Below, one piece after another: positions 29,454 to 37,408 of a stretch of DNA of 64,000 nt. The notes beneath the pieces are model-generated. The model saw nothing but the letters and a program-made list of their open reading frames with translations. It was not told the DNA's origin and did no database searches. Position numbers and translations under genes: made by a program. Source of the DNA: a virus; the IMG/VR virus record IMGVR_UViG_3300031787_000001, positions 124,001 to 188,000 of that record. One strand, written 5' to 3'. The stretch's first letter is position 1, and every line of letters begins with the position of its first letter.

Positions 29454-29486
29454 TTTGGAAATATAAACAAAATAGATTTATATTTG
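29454..29486 (+). promoter_or_regulatory. Early promoter
   Basis: TTTG 29454, TATATTTG 29479. Confidence 0.88.
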
Positions 29487-29520
29487 TGTACTATCTCACT
29501 AACTATTAAACTCAAAAAAA

Positions 29521-30213
29521 ATGAAAACAAAAACAATTAAAATCCAGACAAAAAGTAAAAGAAAATCAACTTATTCAAACCACGATGGAATGTATAAGAA
29601 TAGGGCTAGAATGAAGATAGTTAATACAATTAAGGAGAGTAACTTAAAAAATAGAAGAATACTATCTTTACCGGCTGATAATTGTATTATTGAAAAACAA
29701 CTTTTTACGAATGTATCTAAACTGATTAAATTTGTTTTATGTGAAAACAATGAACAAGTGTATAAAAAATTGTTAATGAATATCGTTACTAGTAAAACTA
29801 GAATCCCACATTCAATCCTTTCTGGTTCAATCGGTGATGAAATTTACAGAAGTCGGGAGAATGATTATACTGATTTAATACTTGACTATTGTGGTCAAAT
29901 CGGAACATACCATAAAGAAATTGAACACGCAATTAAAAATAATATTGTGTGTGTCGGTGGAACAATATCTATGACATTCAATAAAAGAATTTCGGGAGAT
30001 ACTAATATGAAATTCATTGAAGAAATGGAACGACTTAACCCGAATTTTGATAAGAAAGAGGGTGAGAACAGAACAGAACCAGCCGTTATGACTTTTCTCA
30101 ATCGTGTGTGTGGTATGAATTATCAAATTGTTGAAAGGTATTCGTATAGGGATGATGGGGATGATAAAAAAAGATCACCAATGATGTTGGTTATAGTTCG
30201 TAGAGTATCTTAA
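29521..30213 (+). CDS. Putative Rossmann-like (methyltransferase-like) protein
   Basis: 230 aa. A basic N-terminus, then RRILSLPADNCIIEKQLF, IKFVLCENNEQVYKKL, DYTDLILDYCGQIGTYHKEI and IVCVGGTISMTFN: strands ending in acidic residues in the order usual for class I SAM-dependent methyltransferases (Glu after the second strand, DYCG after the fourth). No glycine-rich GxGxG loop is seen, so cofactor binding is uncertain. Substrate unknown. Confidence 0.72.
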   Translation: MKTKTIKIQTKSKRKSTYSNHDGMYKNRARMKIVNTIKESNLKNRRILSLPADNCIIEKQLFTNVSKLIKFVLCENNEQVYKKLLMNIVTSKTRIPHSILSGSIGDEIYRSRENDYTDLILDYCGQIGTYHKEIEHAIKNNIVCVGGTISMTFNKRISGDTNMKFIEEMERLNPNFDKKEGENRTEPAVMTFLNRVCGMNYQIVERYSYRDDGDDKKRSPMMLVIVRRVS

Positions 30214-30231
30214 CATTATCGTATTACATTT

Positions 30232-30262
30232 AAGGGGTATCAGAAATGATACCCTTTTTTGT
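30232..30262 (+). terminator. Intrinsic terminator
   Basis: AAGGGGTATCA/TGATACCCTTTT, a variant of 28438. Confidence 0.9.
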
Positions 30263-30303
30263 TGCTGTCATCATAGCTCGATCGCAGCGCGCAACAGCTC
30301 GTG

Positions 30304-30355
30304 ATTTTCTGTGGCAAAATCGTATGACACAAAGTGACTTGCCACATAATATTTT
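30304..30355. repeat. TGTGGC palindrome element 16
   Basis: Arms ATTTTCTGTGGCAA and TTGCCACATAATATTTT. Confidence 0.8.
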
Positions 30356-30412
30356 ACAGTATTTGGGCTGGGGTCGTGATCCGATCCTTTAACAAAAGAT
30401 TAACGTAAATTA

Positions 30413-30445
30413 TTTGGAAATAAAACTATAATAGTTGTATATTTG
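30413..30445 (+). promoter_or_regulatory. Early promoter
   Basis: TTTG 30413, TATATTTG 30438. Confidence 0.9.
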
Positions 30446-30468
30446 TGAAACAATTAAAAACAAATATT

Positions 30469-30759
30469 ATGAACCTTTATTTAGAATTTTCAATGGACTA
30501 TTCAGGGGAGTGTGAAGATTATACACTATTCCTTAACGATGAAGATAAAACCTACGATTATGATTTTGAAGATATTACCAACTACATTAAGAAGTTGGAG
30601 GATAATGTTGAAGGGTTTTTCTTATCAGAACACAGAACATCGGGAACTATTACTATCATTGATGATGTAATGACTATTGAATTTAGAACATTCAACGAAC
30701 CCGATTGGGATGAATTTGATGACCACACAATTACCACAACCCCTATTGATTTTAATTAA
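30469..30759 (+). CDS. Acidic hypothetical protein
   Basis: 96 aa from ATG 30469. Very acidic with alternating strands (MNLYLEFSMDYSGECEDYTL, TITIIDDVMTIEFRTF). Such small acidic early proteins sometimes mimic DNA, but nothing specific supports that here. Confidence 0.75.
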   Translation: MNLYLEFSMDYSGECEDYTLFLNDEDKTYDYDFEDITNYIKKLEDNVEGFFLSEHRTSGTITIIDDVMTIEFRTFNEPDWDEFDDHTITTTPIDFN

Positions 30760-30776
30760 TAGGGGATAAAAATAAA

Positions 30777-30808
30777 TTTGGTTTTTAATTAAAATAGTTT
30801 TATCTTTG
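30777..30808 (+). promoter_or_regulatory. Early promoter
   Basis: TTTG 30777, TATCTTTG 30801. Confidence 0.87.
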
Positions 30809-30834
30809 TTCTTTAATCATTAAAATTTATAATT

Positions 30835-31668
30835 ATGAAATTCGCGTCAACCGACAATCTTAATTGGACAGTTCGTCAGGAGCCTGTTCAAACCGAAAGT
30901 GGTATCGTAATTCCTGGACAACTTGCGATAGTTCGTAACGATACGAATGTTCCTTTGTCAATTATGGCTGATGGTTATCAACCGTATCAAAATCACGAAT
31001 TGGTTGAACTACTTGAAAGGGTATCAAACCAAACCGGTATGGAAATTAAAAAATCGGGGTTATTCGGGGACGGAGAGAAGGTGTTTATTCAGTTGAAGTC
31101 AAACGACCTTAAACTCGGTAATGATAGGGTTGAAGGATATTTGACAGGTATCAATTCCTTTGATGGTTCAACATCACTCGCATTCGGACCCAGTAATGTT
31201 ACTATCAGTTGTACCAACTCGTTCTTCGCCGCGTTTCGTGGTCTTAACACAAAGGTTCGTCATACAAAAAATATGGTTGTTCGTATTGACGACATTTGTA
31301 GAAGTTTAATGGGTGTAGTTGAGGAAGAAAAGAAAATGTTTGATAACATTGTGAAGTTGTCGGAAACTCGTGTCGGAACAAAAAATGTTGATGATGTATT
31401 ACGGACATTATTCAACATTGATAAAAGTGTTAATCTCAAAGATATTGAGGCGATATCAACCGTAACTCAAAATAAAATATCTCGTTTCTATGTTGATTTG
31501 AACGGAGAAATGAAGGAGAAGGGAGATAATCTTTGGGGGTTGTTTAGTGGAGTAACTAAATACACAACTCACTCAATGAGTAAGGAAGACAATACCGAAA
31601 AGAAAATGTTTGGTGTGTACGGAAATCGTGAAAGGAAAATCTTTAACGACTTGGTTGAATTGGTATAA
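30835..31668 (+). CDS. DUF932 / phage-plasmid-like protein
   Basis: 277 aa, matching DUF932 (TIGR03299-type) proteins of phages and plasmids: an N-terminal domain with VRNDTNVPLSIMADGYQPYQ, GLFGDGEKVFIQLKS, and a central SNVTISCTNSFFAAFRG. Family length is usually 250-350 aa, so it looks complete. Function is unsettled; some relatives are linked to DNA processing. Single-gene unit with promoter and strong terminator. Confidence 0.87.
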   Translation: MKFASTDNLNWTVRQEPVQTESGIVIPGQLAIVRNDTNVPLSIMADGYQPYQNHELVELLERVSNQTGMEIKKSGLFGDGEKVFIQLKSNDLKLGNDRVEGYLTGINSFDGSTSLAFGPSNVTISCTNSFFAAFRGLNTKVRHTKNMVVRIDDICRSLMGVVEEEKKMFDNIVKLSETRVGTKNVDDVLRTLFNIDKSVNLKDIEAISTVTQNKISRFYVDLNGEMKEKGDNLWGLFSGVTKYTTHSMSKEDNTEKKMFGVYGNRERKIFNDLVELV

Positions 31669-31689
31669 CCCTATAAGTGAATCGTGTAT

Positions 31690-31718
31690 AACCCCAGCAA
31701 AAAGCTGGGGTTTTTTGT
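31690..31718 (+). terminator. Intrinsic terminator
   Basis: AACCCCAGC/GCTGGGGTT and T run. Confidence 0.92.
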
Positions 31719-31756
31719 TGCTTTTCACCAGCCGATCGCAACAGCGCAACAGGTGG

Positions 31757-31808
31757 GATTTTCTGTGGCAAGAAAATTACAGGGGAAACGACTCGCCACA
31801 GAAATTTC
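31757..31808. repeat. TGTGGC palindrome element 17
   Basis: Arms GATTTTCTGTGGC and GCCACAGAAATTTC. A second GCCGGGCTA/TAGCCCAG stem follows at about 31816-31842. Confidence 0.85.
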
Positions 31809-31878
31809 AGATGACGCCGGGCTAAAAAGTTCGTAGCCCAGATCATAAAACACATTAACAAAAGATTAGCACAAATTA

Positions 31879-31911
31879 TTTGGAAATAGAACTATAATAG
31901 TTGTATATTTG
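31879..31911 (+). promoter_or_regulatory. Early promoter
   Basis: TTTG 31879, TATATTTG 31904. Confidence 0.9.
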
Positions 31912-31927
31912 TATAAATTAAAACATT

Positions 31928-32113
31928 ATGAAAAAAGTAATCACACTATTATCAGTTGTTGTCTTATTGACAAGTTGTTCAACACAATATCAAACAACAA
32001 GTTACAATTCGGAAAAAAGTTATACCTTTAAGAGAGGTGGTGTTCGGTATAAAATAACCGACACTTACACAAGAAAAGTTGAAACCGATACATTAACAAT
32101 TAAAAAGAAATAA
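31928..32113 (+). CDS. Small lipoprotein
   Basis: 61 aa. MKKVITLLSVVVLLTSC signal with lipobox LLTSC; mature part Thr/Tyr-rich (STQYQTTSYNSEKSYTFKRG). First gene of a five-gene unit to 33034. Confidence 0.77.
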   Translation: MKKVITLLSVVVLLTSCSTQYQTTSYNSEKSYTFKRGGVRYKITDTYTRKVETDTLTIKKK

Positions 32114-32114
32114 T

Positions 32115-32309
32115 ATGAAGTTTGATGTAATTTCCCCCGATGGTTTTTCAATTCATTTTTCCGACACTTATAGTAATAAGAAAGAAGCAAAAAAAGCTTT
32201 TGAGAAGTGGAAGAAGAATTACGAAAGACAAGGATATTATAGTTCGGTAAACTATGGTAGAATACCTTTGAACGAATTACACAACTACATTAAAATTGTT
32301 AAACTATGA
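32115..32309 (+). CDS. Small hypothetical protein
   Basis: 64 aa. MKFDVISPDGFSIHFSDTYS, then NKKEAKKAFEKWKKNYERQG: a beta-hairpin plus helix of a kind common in small Bacteroidota proteins. Unknown function. Its stop overlaps the SprT-like start. Confidence 0.74.
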   Translation: MKFDVISPDGFSIHFSDTYSNKKEAKKAFEKWKKNYERQGYYSSVNYGRIPLNELHNYIKIVKL

Positions 32310-32767
32310 ATTTAGACAAAGCTGAGAAACTCACACTATCTTTGATGCACAAACACAATTTACGTGGTTGGAGTTTTAAGTGGGATAATTCATTGAGGAG
32401 GTTCGGTTGTTGTAGTCAAGGTAGAAAGTATATTGGGTTGTCAAGGAAATTGGTTGAGGTAAATAATGTGGAACAAGTTAAGGACACAATACTGCACGAA
32501 ATTGCACACGCACTTGCGGGACCTGGTGTAGGACACGGGCAAAAGTGGAAAGATATTTGTGTTCAGATTGGTGCAAAACCCGAAAGATGTTATGATAGTG
32601 ACGACACAAACACACCCGAAATGAAGTATTACGCGGTATGTGGTGCTTGTGGTAGAAAACACGAAAAGGCAAGATTAAAACTAAAGCATGTTCGTAGGTC
32701 GTGTTTATGTCAAAGTGGTAAGGATTGGAACAATAGAGTTTTATTAGAATTTCAAACAAGATATTAA
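32306..32767 (+). CDS. SprT-like zinc metalloprotease
   Basis: 153 aa. HEIAHAL (about 69-75) is the HExxH zinc site, with a third ligand in GVGHGQKWK, as in SprT/Spartan-type proteases. A C-terminal zinc ribbon follows (YAVCGACGRKHEK, then RRSCLC). Relatives cleave DNA-protein cross-links or act in the host cytoplasm; phage copies are common. Starts by ATGA-type overlap with 32309. Confidence 0.88.
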   Translation: MNLDKAEKLTLSLMHKHNLRGWSFKWDNSLRRFGCCSQGRKYIGLSRKLVEVNNVEQVKDTILHEIAHALAGPGVGHGQKWKDICVQIGAKPERCYDSDDTNTPEMKYYAVCGACGRKHEKARLKLKHVRRSCLCQSGKDWNNRVLLEFQTRY

Positions 32768-32772
32768 TTCGT

Positions 32773-32973
32773 ATGACACCAGAACAACAAGTAAAAGAAA
32801 TTCAGTTGAAGGCACAATATAGTGTACTATCGGAACTATCGGAATGTTTTGGTAAAGGTAGTAGACACGAAGCGGCAGTTAAGATTAATAAAACGATGAA
32901 TGAAATTTTATACAAGTTAGAACTATTAAATTATGAGTACACACAACAGGCGAGGTCATACACGAAAGGTTAA
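32773..32973 (+). CDS. Small helical hypothetical protein
   Basis: 66 aa. TPEQQVKEIQLKAQYSVLSE and a second helix; His/Gly turn between. Overlaps the start of the basic microprotein at 32933. Unrecognised. Confidence 0.7.
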   Translation: MTPEQQVKEIQLKAQYSVLSELSECFGKGSRHEAAVKINKTMNEILYKLELLNYEYTQQARSYTKG

Positions 32974-33034
32974 AGTTAAAGGAGCCGTTAAGTGTATAAA
33001 GATTAAACCGACAAAAGTTAAAAAGAAAAAGTAA
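32933..33034 (+). CDS. Basic microprotein (33 aa)
   Basis: MSTHNRRGHTRKVKVKGAVK, then CIKIKPTKVKKKK: about half Lys/Arg/His. Overlaps the end of 32773 by 41 nt in another frame; its stop is the first base set of the terminator stem. Similar in style to 4389 and 22271. Confidence 0.6.
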   Translation: MSTHNRRGHTRKVKVKGAVKCIKIKPTKVKKKK

Positions 33035-33058
33035 CCCAGAGAAATCTGGGTTTTTTGT
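33033..33058 (+). terminator. Intrinsic terminator
   Basis: AACCCAGA GAAA TCTGGGTT and T run, overlapping the stop codon of 32933. Confidence 0.9.
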
Positions 33059-33095
33059 TGCTTTTCACCAGCTGATCGCAGCGCAAACGCAGCTC

Positions 33096-33140
33096 GGATT
33101 TTCTGTGGCAGGATCGACACACTTGCCACAGAATATTTTC
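33096..33140. repeat. TGTGGC palindrome element 18
   Basis: Arms GATTTTCTGTGGCA and TGCCACAGAATATTTTC, short loop with GATC. Confidence 0.85.
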
Positions 33141-33197
33141 CTGATCCCGGACATCTTTTTCTTCAGAAATCCTTTAACAAAAGATTAGCACAAATTA

Positions 33198-33230
33198 TTT
33201 GGAAATAGAACTATAATAGTTGTATATTTG
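33198..33230 (+). promoter_or_regulatory. Early promoter
   Basis: TTTG 33198, TATATTTG 33223; nearly identical to the one at 31879. Confidence 0.9.
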
Positions 33231-33251
33231 TCTAAACAAAAACAAATCACA

Positions 33252-33473
33252 ATGGCTATCAAAAGTAAAAACTCAAAGAAATCAAAACTTGAAATTGACT
33301 TAACTGGTCCAGATGGTAACGCCTTCGTTCTTATCGGTATCGCGGGTAACTTATCAAAACAATTAGGTTTGGATAAAAGTAAAATACAATCCGAAATGAT
33401 GAAAGGTGATTATGAAAACTTGATAAAAGTTTTTGACAAACATTTTGGAAAATTCGTAACTTTATATCGTTAA
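33252..33473 (+). CDS. Small hypothetical protein
   Basis: 73 aa from ATG 33252. Basic N-terminus (MAIKSKNSKKSKLEIDLTGP) then FVLIGIAGNLSKQLGLD and a helical end. Unrecognised. Confidence 0.74.
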   Translation: MAIKSKNSKKSKLEIDLTGPDGNAFVLIGIAGNLSKQLGLDKSKIQSEMMKGDYENLIKVFDKHFGKFVTLYR

Positions 33474-33487
33474 TAAAACTATTTCAA

Positions 33488-33814
33488 ATGAGAGTAACAA
33501 ATTTAACAGGGGCTATTGTCCTAATAAAAATACAACACAAGGTTGATGTTGTTCCTTCAAATATCAAAGGGTTTAAGTGGCATATTCCAGAAATGGATGA
33601 TGATGGTGGTGTCCATATTGAAACTGATGAAGACCTTATTAAATTATCAAATGAAATTTGTGATTTTGATAAATTGATTGATGAAGTCATTGAACAAATT
33701 AAACACGACATCAATGTAAGTGAGGATTTTACCGCAATTGACGAACTATTAAGAACGGTTCCAGTTATCAACTTAATAAATTATTTACCCGAAACAATAC
33801 AACAAGGAAAATGA
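33488..33814 (+). CDS. Hypothetical protein
   Basis: 108 aa. Beta N-terminus (MRVTNLTGAIVLIKIQHKVD), acidic helical C-terminus. Coupled by ATGA overlap to the next gene. Unrecognised. Confidence 0.74.
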   Translation: MRVTNLTGAIVLIKIQHKVDVVPSNIKGFKWHIPEMDDDGGVHIETDEDLIKLSNEICDFDKLIDEVIEQIKHDINVSEDFTAIDELLRTVPVINLINYLPETIQQGK

Positions 33815-34023
33815 GAACAATAACAATTCATATCATTGATAGAGATAGTTCACGAACTATGAGTGAAAGTATCAGGGTTGATGGTGTTAAACCGATAGAC
33901 CTTGAAAACAATATTGTTAAATTACTTTCCGATGTTCCTTTCCGTAAATACTATATGGAAACTGAAACAAGTGATGAATTAACAAAGGAAGAATTGGAAG
34001 TTATTGAAAGGATCATTAACTAA
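33811..34023 (+). CDS. Small hypothetical protein
   Basis: 70 aa. MRTITIHIIDRDSSRTMSES and an acidic helical end. Third gene of its unit; unrecognised. Confidence 0.72.
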   Translation: MRTITIHIIDRDSSRTMSESIRVDGVKPIDLENNIVKLLSDVPFRKYYMETETSDELTKEELEVIERIIN

Positions 34024-34039
34024 ATTTTAACAAAAATTA

Positions 34040-34072
34040 TTTGGAAATAGAAAGTATTACATTGTATATTTG
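34040..34072 (+). promoter_or_regulatory. Early promoter
   Basis: TTTG 34040, TATATTTG 34065. Confidence 0.9.
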
Positions 34073-34084
34073 TAAAAAAATCGT

Positions 34085-34216
34085 ATGACACTACAAGAAT
34101 TAAAAGAACAACTACAAGAAGATTTAATCTCACACTTGGAGGAATTAATCTCACAAGAAGATTTAGACATCGTTTGTAATATAGTAATCAATAATGTTAA
34201 TCAATTAAAACAATAA
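34085..34216 (+). CDS. Small acidic helical protein (43 aa)
   Basis: MTLQELKEQLQEDLISHLEE, then LISQEDLDIVCNIVINNV: leucine-rich amphipathic helix. 2 nt before the next gene. Confidence 0.6.
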   Translation: MTLQELKEQLQEDLISHLEELISQEDLDIVCNIVINNVNQLKQ

Positions 34217-34218
34217 CA

Positions 34219-34767
34219 ATGGGAGCAACAGATTTCAGAACAACAAAAAGAGGTTGGTCAATGTCCGAAGCGTATGACACCGCAGTTGAATATGCGAGAG
34301 ACGAATATGGAAACGATGGTTACAACGGAACAATATCCACAACTCGTGGGGTTATTGATAAGACCTCAATGTTTAAGTCATCAAAACTTTCTATTGATGA
34401 ATTTATTAACAAACATATTGATAGTTGTCAGAAGTGGGGTTCGGCTTGGGGAGTATGTATTGAAGAACCGACACAAAATAAATCTAAGATAAAATCTAAG
34501 GTTACAAACATTGTAAGTAAGGGAACGAAGAAATGGGAGTTGGTTTATGATGTGATTGTTCGTGGAGATAGTGTTAAGTCATTCAATAGTAAGAACGATG
34601 CGGTTAAACATGGTCGTGATTTGGTTGAGAAGAGTAAAGGAAGAGTATCAATAGAAATGAGGAAGAAACTTGTTAATGGTAACACAAGGGTTGCGGAGAT
34701 CGAATATAAAACCGATGGAAAAGAAAAAGAGGGTAAGTATGTTTTCTTCGGAATTGCAGCATGTTAA
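34219..34767 (+). CDS. Conserved phage hypothetical protein
   Basis: 182 aa. The N-terminal block (AYDTAVEYARDEYGNDGYNG, then TISTTRG) is a pattern I recall from many uncharacterised phage proteins. The middle is basic, the end beta-rich (TRVAEIEYKTDGKEKEGKYV). No function assigned. Confidence 0.78.
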   Translation: MGATDFRTTKRGWSMSEAYDTAVEYARDEYGNDGYNGTISTTRGVIDKTSMFKSSKLSIDEFINKHIDSCQKWGSAWGVCIEEPTQNKSKIKSKVTNIVSKGTKKWELVYDVIVRGDSVKSFNSKNDAVKHGRDLVEKSKGRVSIEMRKKLVNGNTRVAEIEYKTDGKEKEGKYVFFGIAAC

Positions 34768-34787
34768 CAAAACTTTAAGAAAATAAA

Positions 34788-34819
34788 TTTGGAAAACTAA
34801 TATAATAGTTATATCTTTG
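34788..34819 (+). promoter_or_regulatory. Early promoter
   Basis: TTTG 34788, TATCTTTG 34812; followed by a longer leader (about 50 nt) than usual. Confidence 0.85.
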
Positions 34820-34870
34820 TTACTCATTACTAATCTAACTCGGGGACAGGAGTTCTGAACAAATTATCTT

Positions 34871-35614
34871 ATGAATAAGTTTCATGGAAAAAAAGTAGGA
34901 GAAATCTTTGAGACAAAAGATTATTCAATTTTCAAATTCAGAGAGGACAATCGTCCAATCATTCCAAACCATGTTAAGAAGTTAGCGAAGAGAATGTCTG
35001 AACGTGGTTGGTTACCAACATCAGTTGTCACTATTAATGGAAGTGGTGATATTATTGATGGACAAAATCGTGTGACCGCAGCGATGAGTGTTGGTTGTCC
35101 GATTCGTTACAAAGTAGTGAAAGGAGCAGGAAGTGATGAAATGACGGAAATGAATACACTACAAAAGAATTGGTCTCCGTTTGACCACTTACACAAGTTC
35201 GTTGTGAAGGGTAATAAGAATTATGTTGTATTCAATAATTTCATTACCGACTATCCAATGTATAAGTACACCGAAGTCGCGATGTTTCTCAACAACTCAA
35301 TGTCAAGTGTGAAGAGAGATACTTTTGAAAGTGGTGAATATGTTGTAAAGAACGAGAAGAAAGCTCGTGAGTGGGCTAACAACATTCTTGAACTCAAACC
35401 TTACTTTGAGAAGTATTACAACAAGTCAATCTTTGTGAGGGCGATGGTGAAGATTATGTCAAATAAGAAAGACTTTGTTTTTGAAGAGTTTTTACACAAA
35501 GTAAAGTTGAGACCAATGAAGTTAGTTCCGTGTGGAACGGTGGAACAATATGTGGAAATGATTGAGGGTATCTACAACTACATGAGAAAGGATAAAGTGA
35601 ATTTAAGGTTTTGA
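34871..35614 (+). CDS. ParB/sulfiredoxin-fold protein
   Basis: 247 aa. The first 100 residues carry the ParB/Srx core: RPIIPNHVKKLAKRMSERGW, then DIIDGQNRVTAAMSVGCPIR, with the DGQNR box of this fold. In phages these proteins can be nucleases, DNA binders or nucleotide-dependent regulators. The C-terminal 140 residues are helical with no assigned family. Single-gene unit. Confidence 0.85.
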   Translation: MNKFHGKKVGEIFETKDYSIFKFREDNRPIIPNHVKKLAKRMSERGWLPTSVVTINGSGDIIDGQNRVTAAMSVGCPIRYKVVKGAGSDEMTEMNTLQKNWSPFDHLHKFVVKGNKNYVVFNNFITDYPMYKYTEVAMFLNNSMSSVKRDTFESGEYVVKNEKKAREWANNILELKPYFEKYYNKSIFVRAMVKIMSNKKDFVFEEFLHKVKLRPMKLVPCGTVEQYVEMIEGIYNYMRKDKVNLRF

Positions 35615-35637
35615 GTTAGATAGTAAGTGTGAACAAA

Positions 35638-35666
35638 GACCACTCCGAAAGGGGTGGTTTTTTTTG
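35638..35666 (+). terminator. Intrinsic terminator
   Basis: ACCACTCC GAAA GGGGTGGT and T run, same stem as 20451. Confidence 0.9.
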
Positions 35667-35703
35667 TTACGAACTCAGAATCTGCGGTCCTGAAGACGAC
35701 GGG

Positions 35704-35724
35704 GAAATTTTCTGTGGCAGGATC
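35704..35724. repeat. Half TGTGGC element (19)
   Basis: Left arm GAAATTTTCTGTGGCAGG only; no right arm before the promoter. Confidence 0.7.
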
Positions 35725-35755
35725 AAACTCTTTAACAAAACATTATGAAAATAAA

Positions 35756-35788
35756 TTTGGAAATAGAAAGTATTATATTGTATATTTG
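35756..35788 (+). promoter_or_regulatory. Early promoter
   Basis: TTTG 35756, TATATTTG 35781. Confidence 0.9.
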
Positions 35789-35800
35789 AAAAAAAACATT

Positions 35801-36211
35801 ATGATTGAAATGATTAAATCGGAATTGAAGTGGAGAGGAAAAGAAACCTACTCAATAGAAGAAATTATTGAAGTCATTGAGAAGTATAATAAAAAAGAAG
35901 AAACTCATAGAGTTGAAAGTTGTGGGTTTGTTGCCGATATGGAAACCAGACAAATAACTATTGACGATAAAAAACACAACCTACCAAAAAAAGAATTTTT
36001 GATTATTCATTACCTTATGGAAAATAAAAACAAGGTATTGAATAGAGATAAGATACTAAATAAAATTTGGGAAGATGATGTGATTGTAATAAACAGAACT
36101 ATTGATGTTCACATCAGGAGAATTAGAAATAAATTTCCAACAATTCCAATTAGAACAATTAAGGGAGTTGGATATACTTGGAGTGATAGAGAGACTTTAA
36201 CAAATGTTTAA
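35801..36211 (+). CDS. OmpR/PhoB-type winged-helix regulator without receiver
   Basis: 136 aa from ATG 35801. Residues about 45-130 are a Trans_reg_C domain: LPKKEFLIIHYLMENKNKVL, a recognition helix NRTIDVHIRRIRNKF, and the wing TIKGVGYTW. There is no response-regulator receiver; a 40-residue helical N-terminus takes its place. Likely a DNA-binding regulator of phage or host promoters. Followed at once by another early promoter. Confidence 0.87.
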   Translation: MIEMIKSELKWRGKETYSIEEIIEVIEKYNKKEETHRVESCGFVADMETRQITIDDKKHNLPKKEFLIIHYLMENKNKVLNRDKILNKIWEDDVIVINRTIDVHIRRIRNKFPTIPIRTIKGVGYTWSDRETLTNV

Positions 36212-36220
36212 CATAAATTA

Positions 36221-36253
36221 TTTGGAGGTATAATGTTTTAAGTTGTATATTTG
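36221..36253 (+). promoter_or_regulatory. Early promoter
   Basis: TTTG 36221, TATATTTG 36246. Confidence 0.9.
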
Positions 36254-36267
36254 TAAAAATTAAAATT

Positions 36268-36498
36268 ATGGTAACTTTACACGAAGAAAAATTTATGGAC
36301 TATAAAATCGGTTTAGCCGGTTCGTTCAAACAATCACTTTACGAAACCTTTTTCAAAGGAGATACGGAGAACAGAAAGAAGTTAATGTCTGTTTTTCCCG
36401 AACTTGAAGTCGCTCAAAGATACGCCTCCGAAAGTGGTTATTGGAAAGGACTTGTGGAGAGATATAATAAACAATACAACACAAACTATAACCCATAA
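36268..36498 (+). CDS. Small hypothetical protein
   Basis: 76 aa. LAGSFKQSLYETFFKGDTEN, then FPELEVAQRYASESGYWKGL: helical, aromatic. First of an eight-gene unit to 38256. Unrecognised. Confidence 0.74.
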   Translation: MVTLHEEKFMDYKIGLAGSFKQSLYETFFKGDTENRKKLMSVFPELEVAQRYASESGYWKGLVERYNKQYNTNYNP

Positions 36499-36504
36499 AA
36501 TAAT

Positions 36505-36663
36505 ATGCCAACAAGAGAACAAACAGACAAAGTTTTCACTGAATTGATAAGTTTATATGACATCGCCGATGAACTTGAAAACAATGGCGAAGAAGAAAAA
36601 TCAATCGAAATGAGAATTAAACTCAACATTATCGGACAATTTATTCAATCATTAATAAAATAA
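36505..36663 (+). CDS. Small acidic hypothetical protein (52 aa)
   Basis: MPTREQTDKVFTELISLYDI, acidic and helical. Tight spacing (6 nt and 1 nt) to its neighbours supports it. Confidence 0.64.
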   Translation: MPTREQTDKVFTELISLYDIADELENNGEEEKSIEMRIKLNIIGQFIQSLIK

Positions 36664-36664
36664 A

Positions 36665-36862
36665 ATGAAATCACAACAAGTTTTTATTGTAATGTACAAT
36701 GACCGATATGGTAACGGAGACCAGAAGAAAATAGAGGTGGTATTAAAAGATGAAAAAGATTTTAAGAAGTGGTTGAAGAACCATAACTACGATAGGGATG
36801 CAGAACCCGAAACAAAAGAAGAATTTGATTTAATTCCAGTTAACCTTTTAACTTTTGATTAA
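36665..36862 (+). CDS. Small hypothetical protein
   Basis: 65 aa. MKSQQVFIVMYNDRYGNGDQ with an acidic second half. Unrecognised. Confidence 0.72.
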   Translation: MKSQQVFIVMYNDRYGNGDQKKIEVVLKDEKDFKKWLKNHNYDRDAEPETKEEFDLIPVNLLTFD

Positions 36863-36899
36863 CGATTATTATATTATCTTTACAAATAAAAAAAATTGT

Positions 36900-37163
36900 A
36901 TGACAACACAACAATTCAACGAGAAGTACAAAGATTACTTGGAGGAAGGACACTATGGTTTAGCCATAGGTGCTGGAGAATTTGTAGAATGGTTAGATAA
37001 AAAGTTTGAGGACTTTGTTAAGAAACCCGGTTTTAGATTTACACAGATTAAAGCGAAATTCGGTTATGGTAGATTTTACGCCGAAGGTTTAACAAGTGAT
37101 GAAGTTCGTGAAGTGGAACAGAGAATTACAGATTTACATTCAGGTACAAAATTAGAATTTTAA
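36900..37163 (+). CDS. Hypothetical protein
   Basis: 87 aa from ATG 36900; an in-frame ATG at 36855 overlaps the previous gene. A weak promoter-like TATCTTTA lies at about 36875. Contains HYGLAIGAGEFVEWLDKKFE and GRFYAEGLTSDEVREVEQRI. Unrecognised. Confidence 0.74.
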   Translation: MTTQQFNEKYKDYLEEGHYGLAIGAGEFVEWLDKKFEDFVKKPGFRFTQIKAKFGYGRFYAEGLTSDEVREVEQRITDLHSGTKLEF

Positions 37164-37165
37164 TT

Positions 37166-37408
37166 ATGGCAAGAGTATCAAAATTAGCACAAAGACAAAC
37201 CTATTCAAACGGACATCAAATTTGTGTTGGATTGACTGGTGATATTGGTTATATATCTATTGAAGATAATAACCTTTATCCCGAAGGTGATAGTCGAGCA
37301 GATAGAAGGGATATGAATTTTAATAGGATAATGGTTCCCGTTATGACAAGGGAAGACCTTAAAGATTTACAGACCGCTATTGGTGAAGTATTAAAAAACT
37401 CAAAATAA
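37166..37408 (+). CDS. Hypothetical protein
   Basis: 80 aa. Beta-rich: YSNGHQICVGLTGDIGYISI, then a helical end (TREDLKDLQTAIGEVLKN). Unrecognised. Confidence 0.74.
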   Translation: MARVSKLAQRQTYSNGHQICVGLTGDIGYISIEDNNLYPEGDSRADRRDMNFNRIMVPVMTREDLKDLQTAIGEVLKNSK

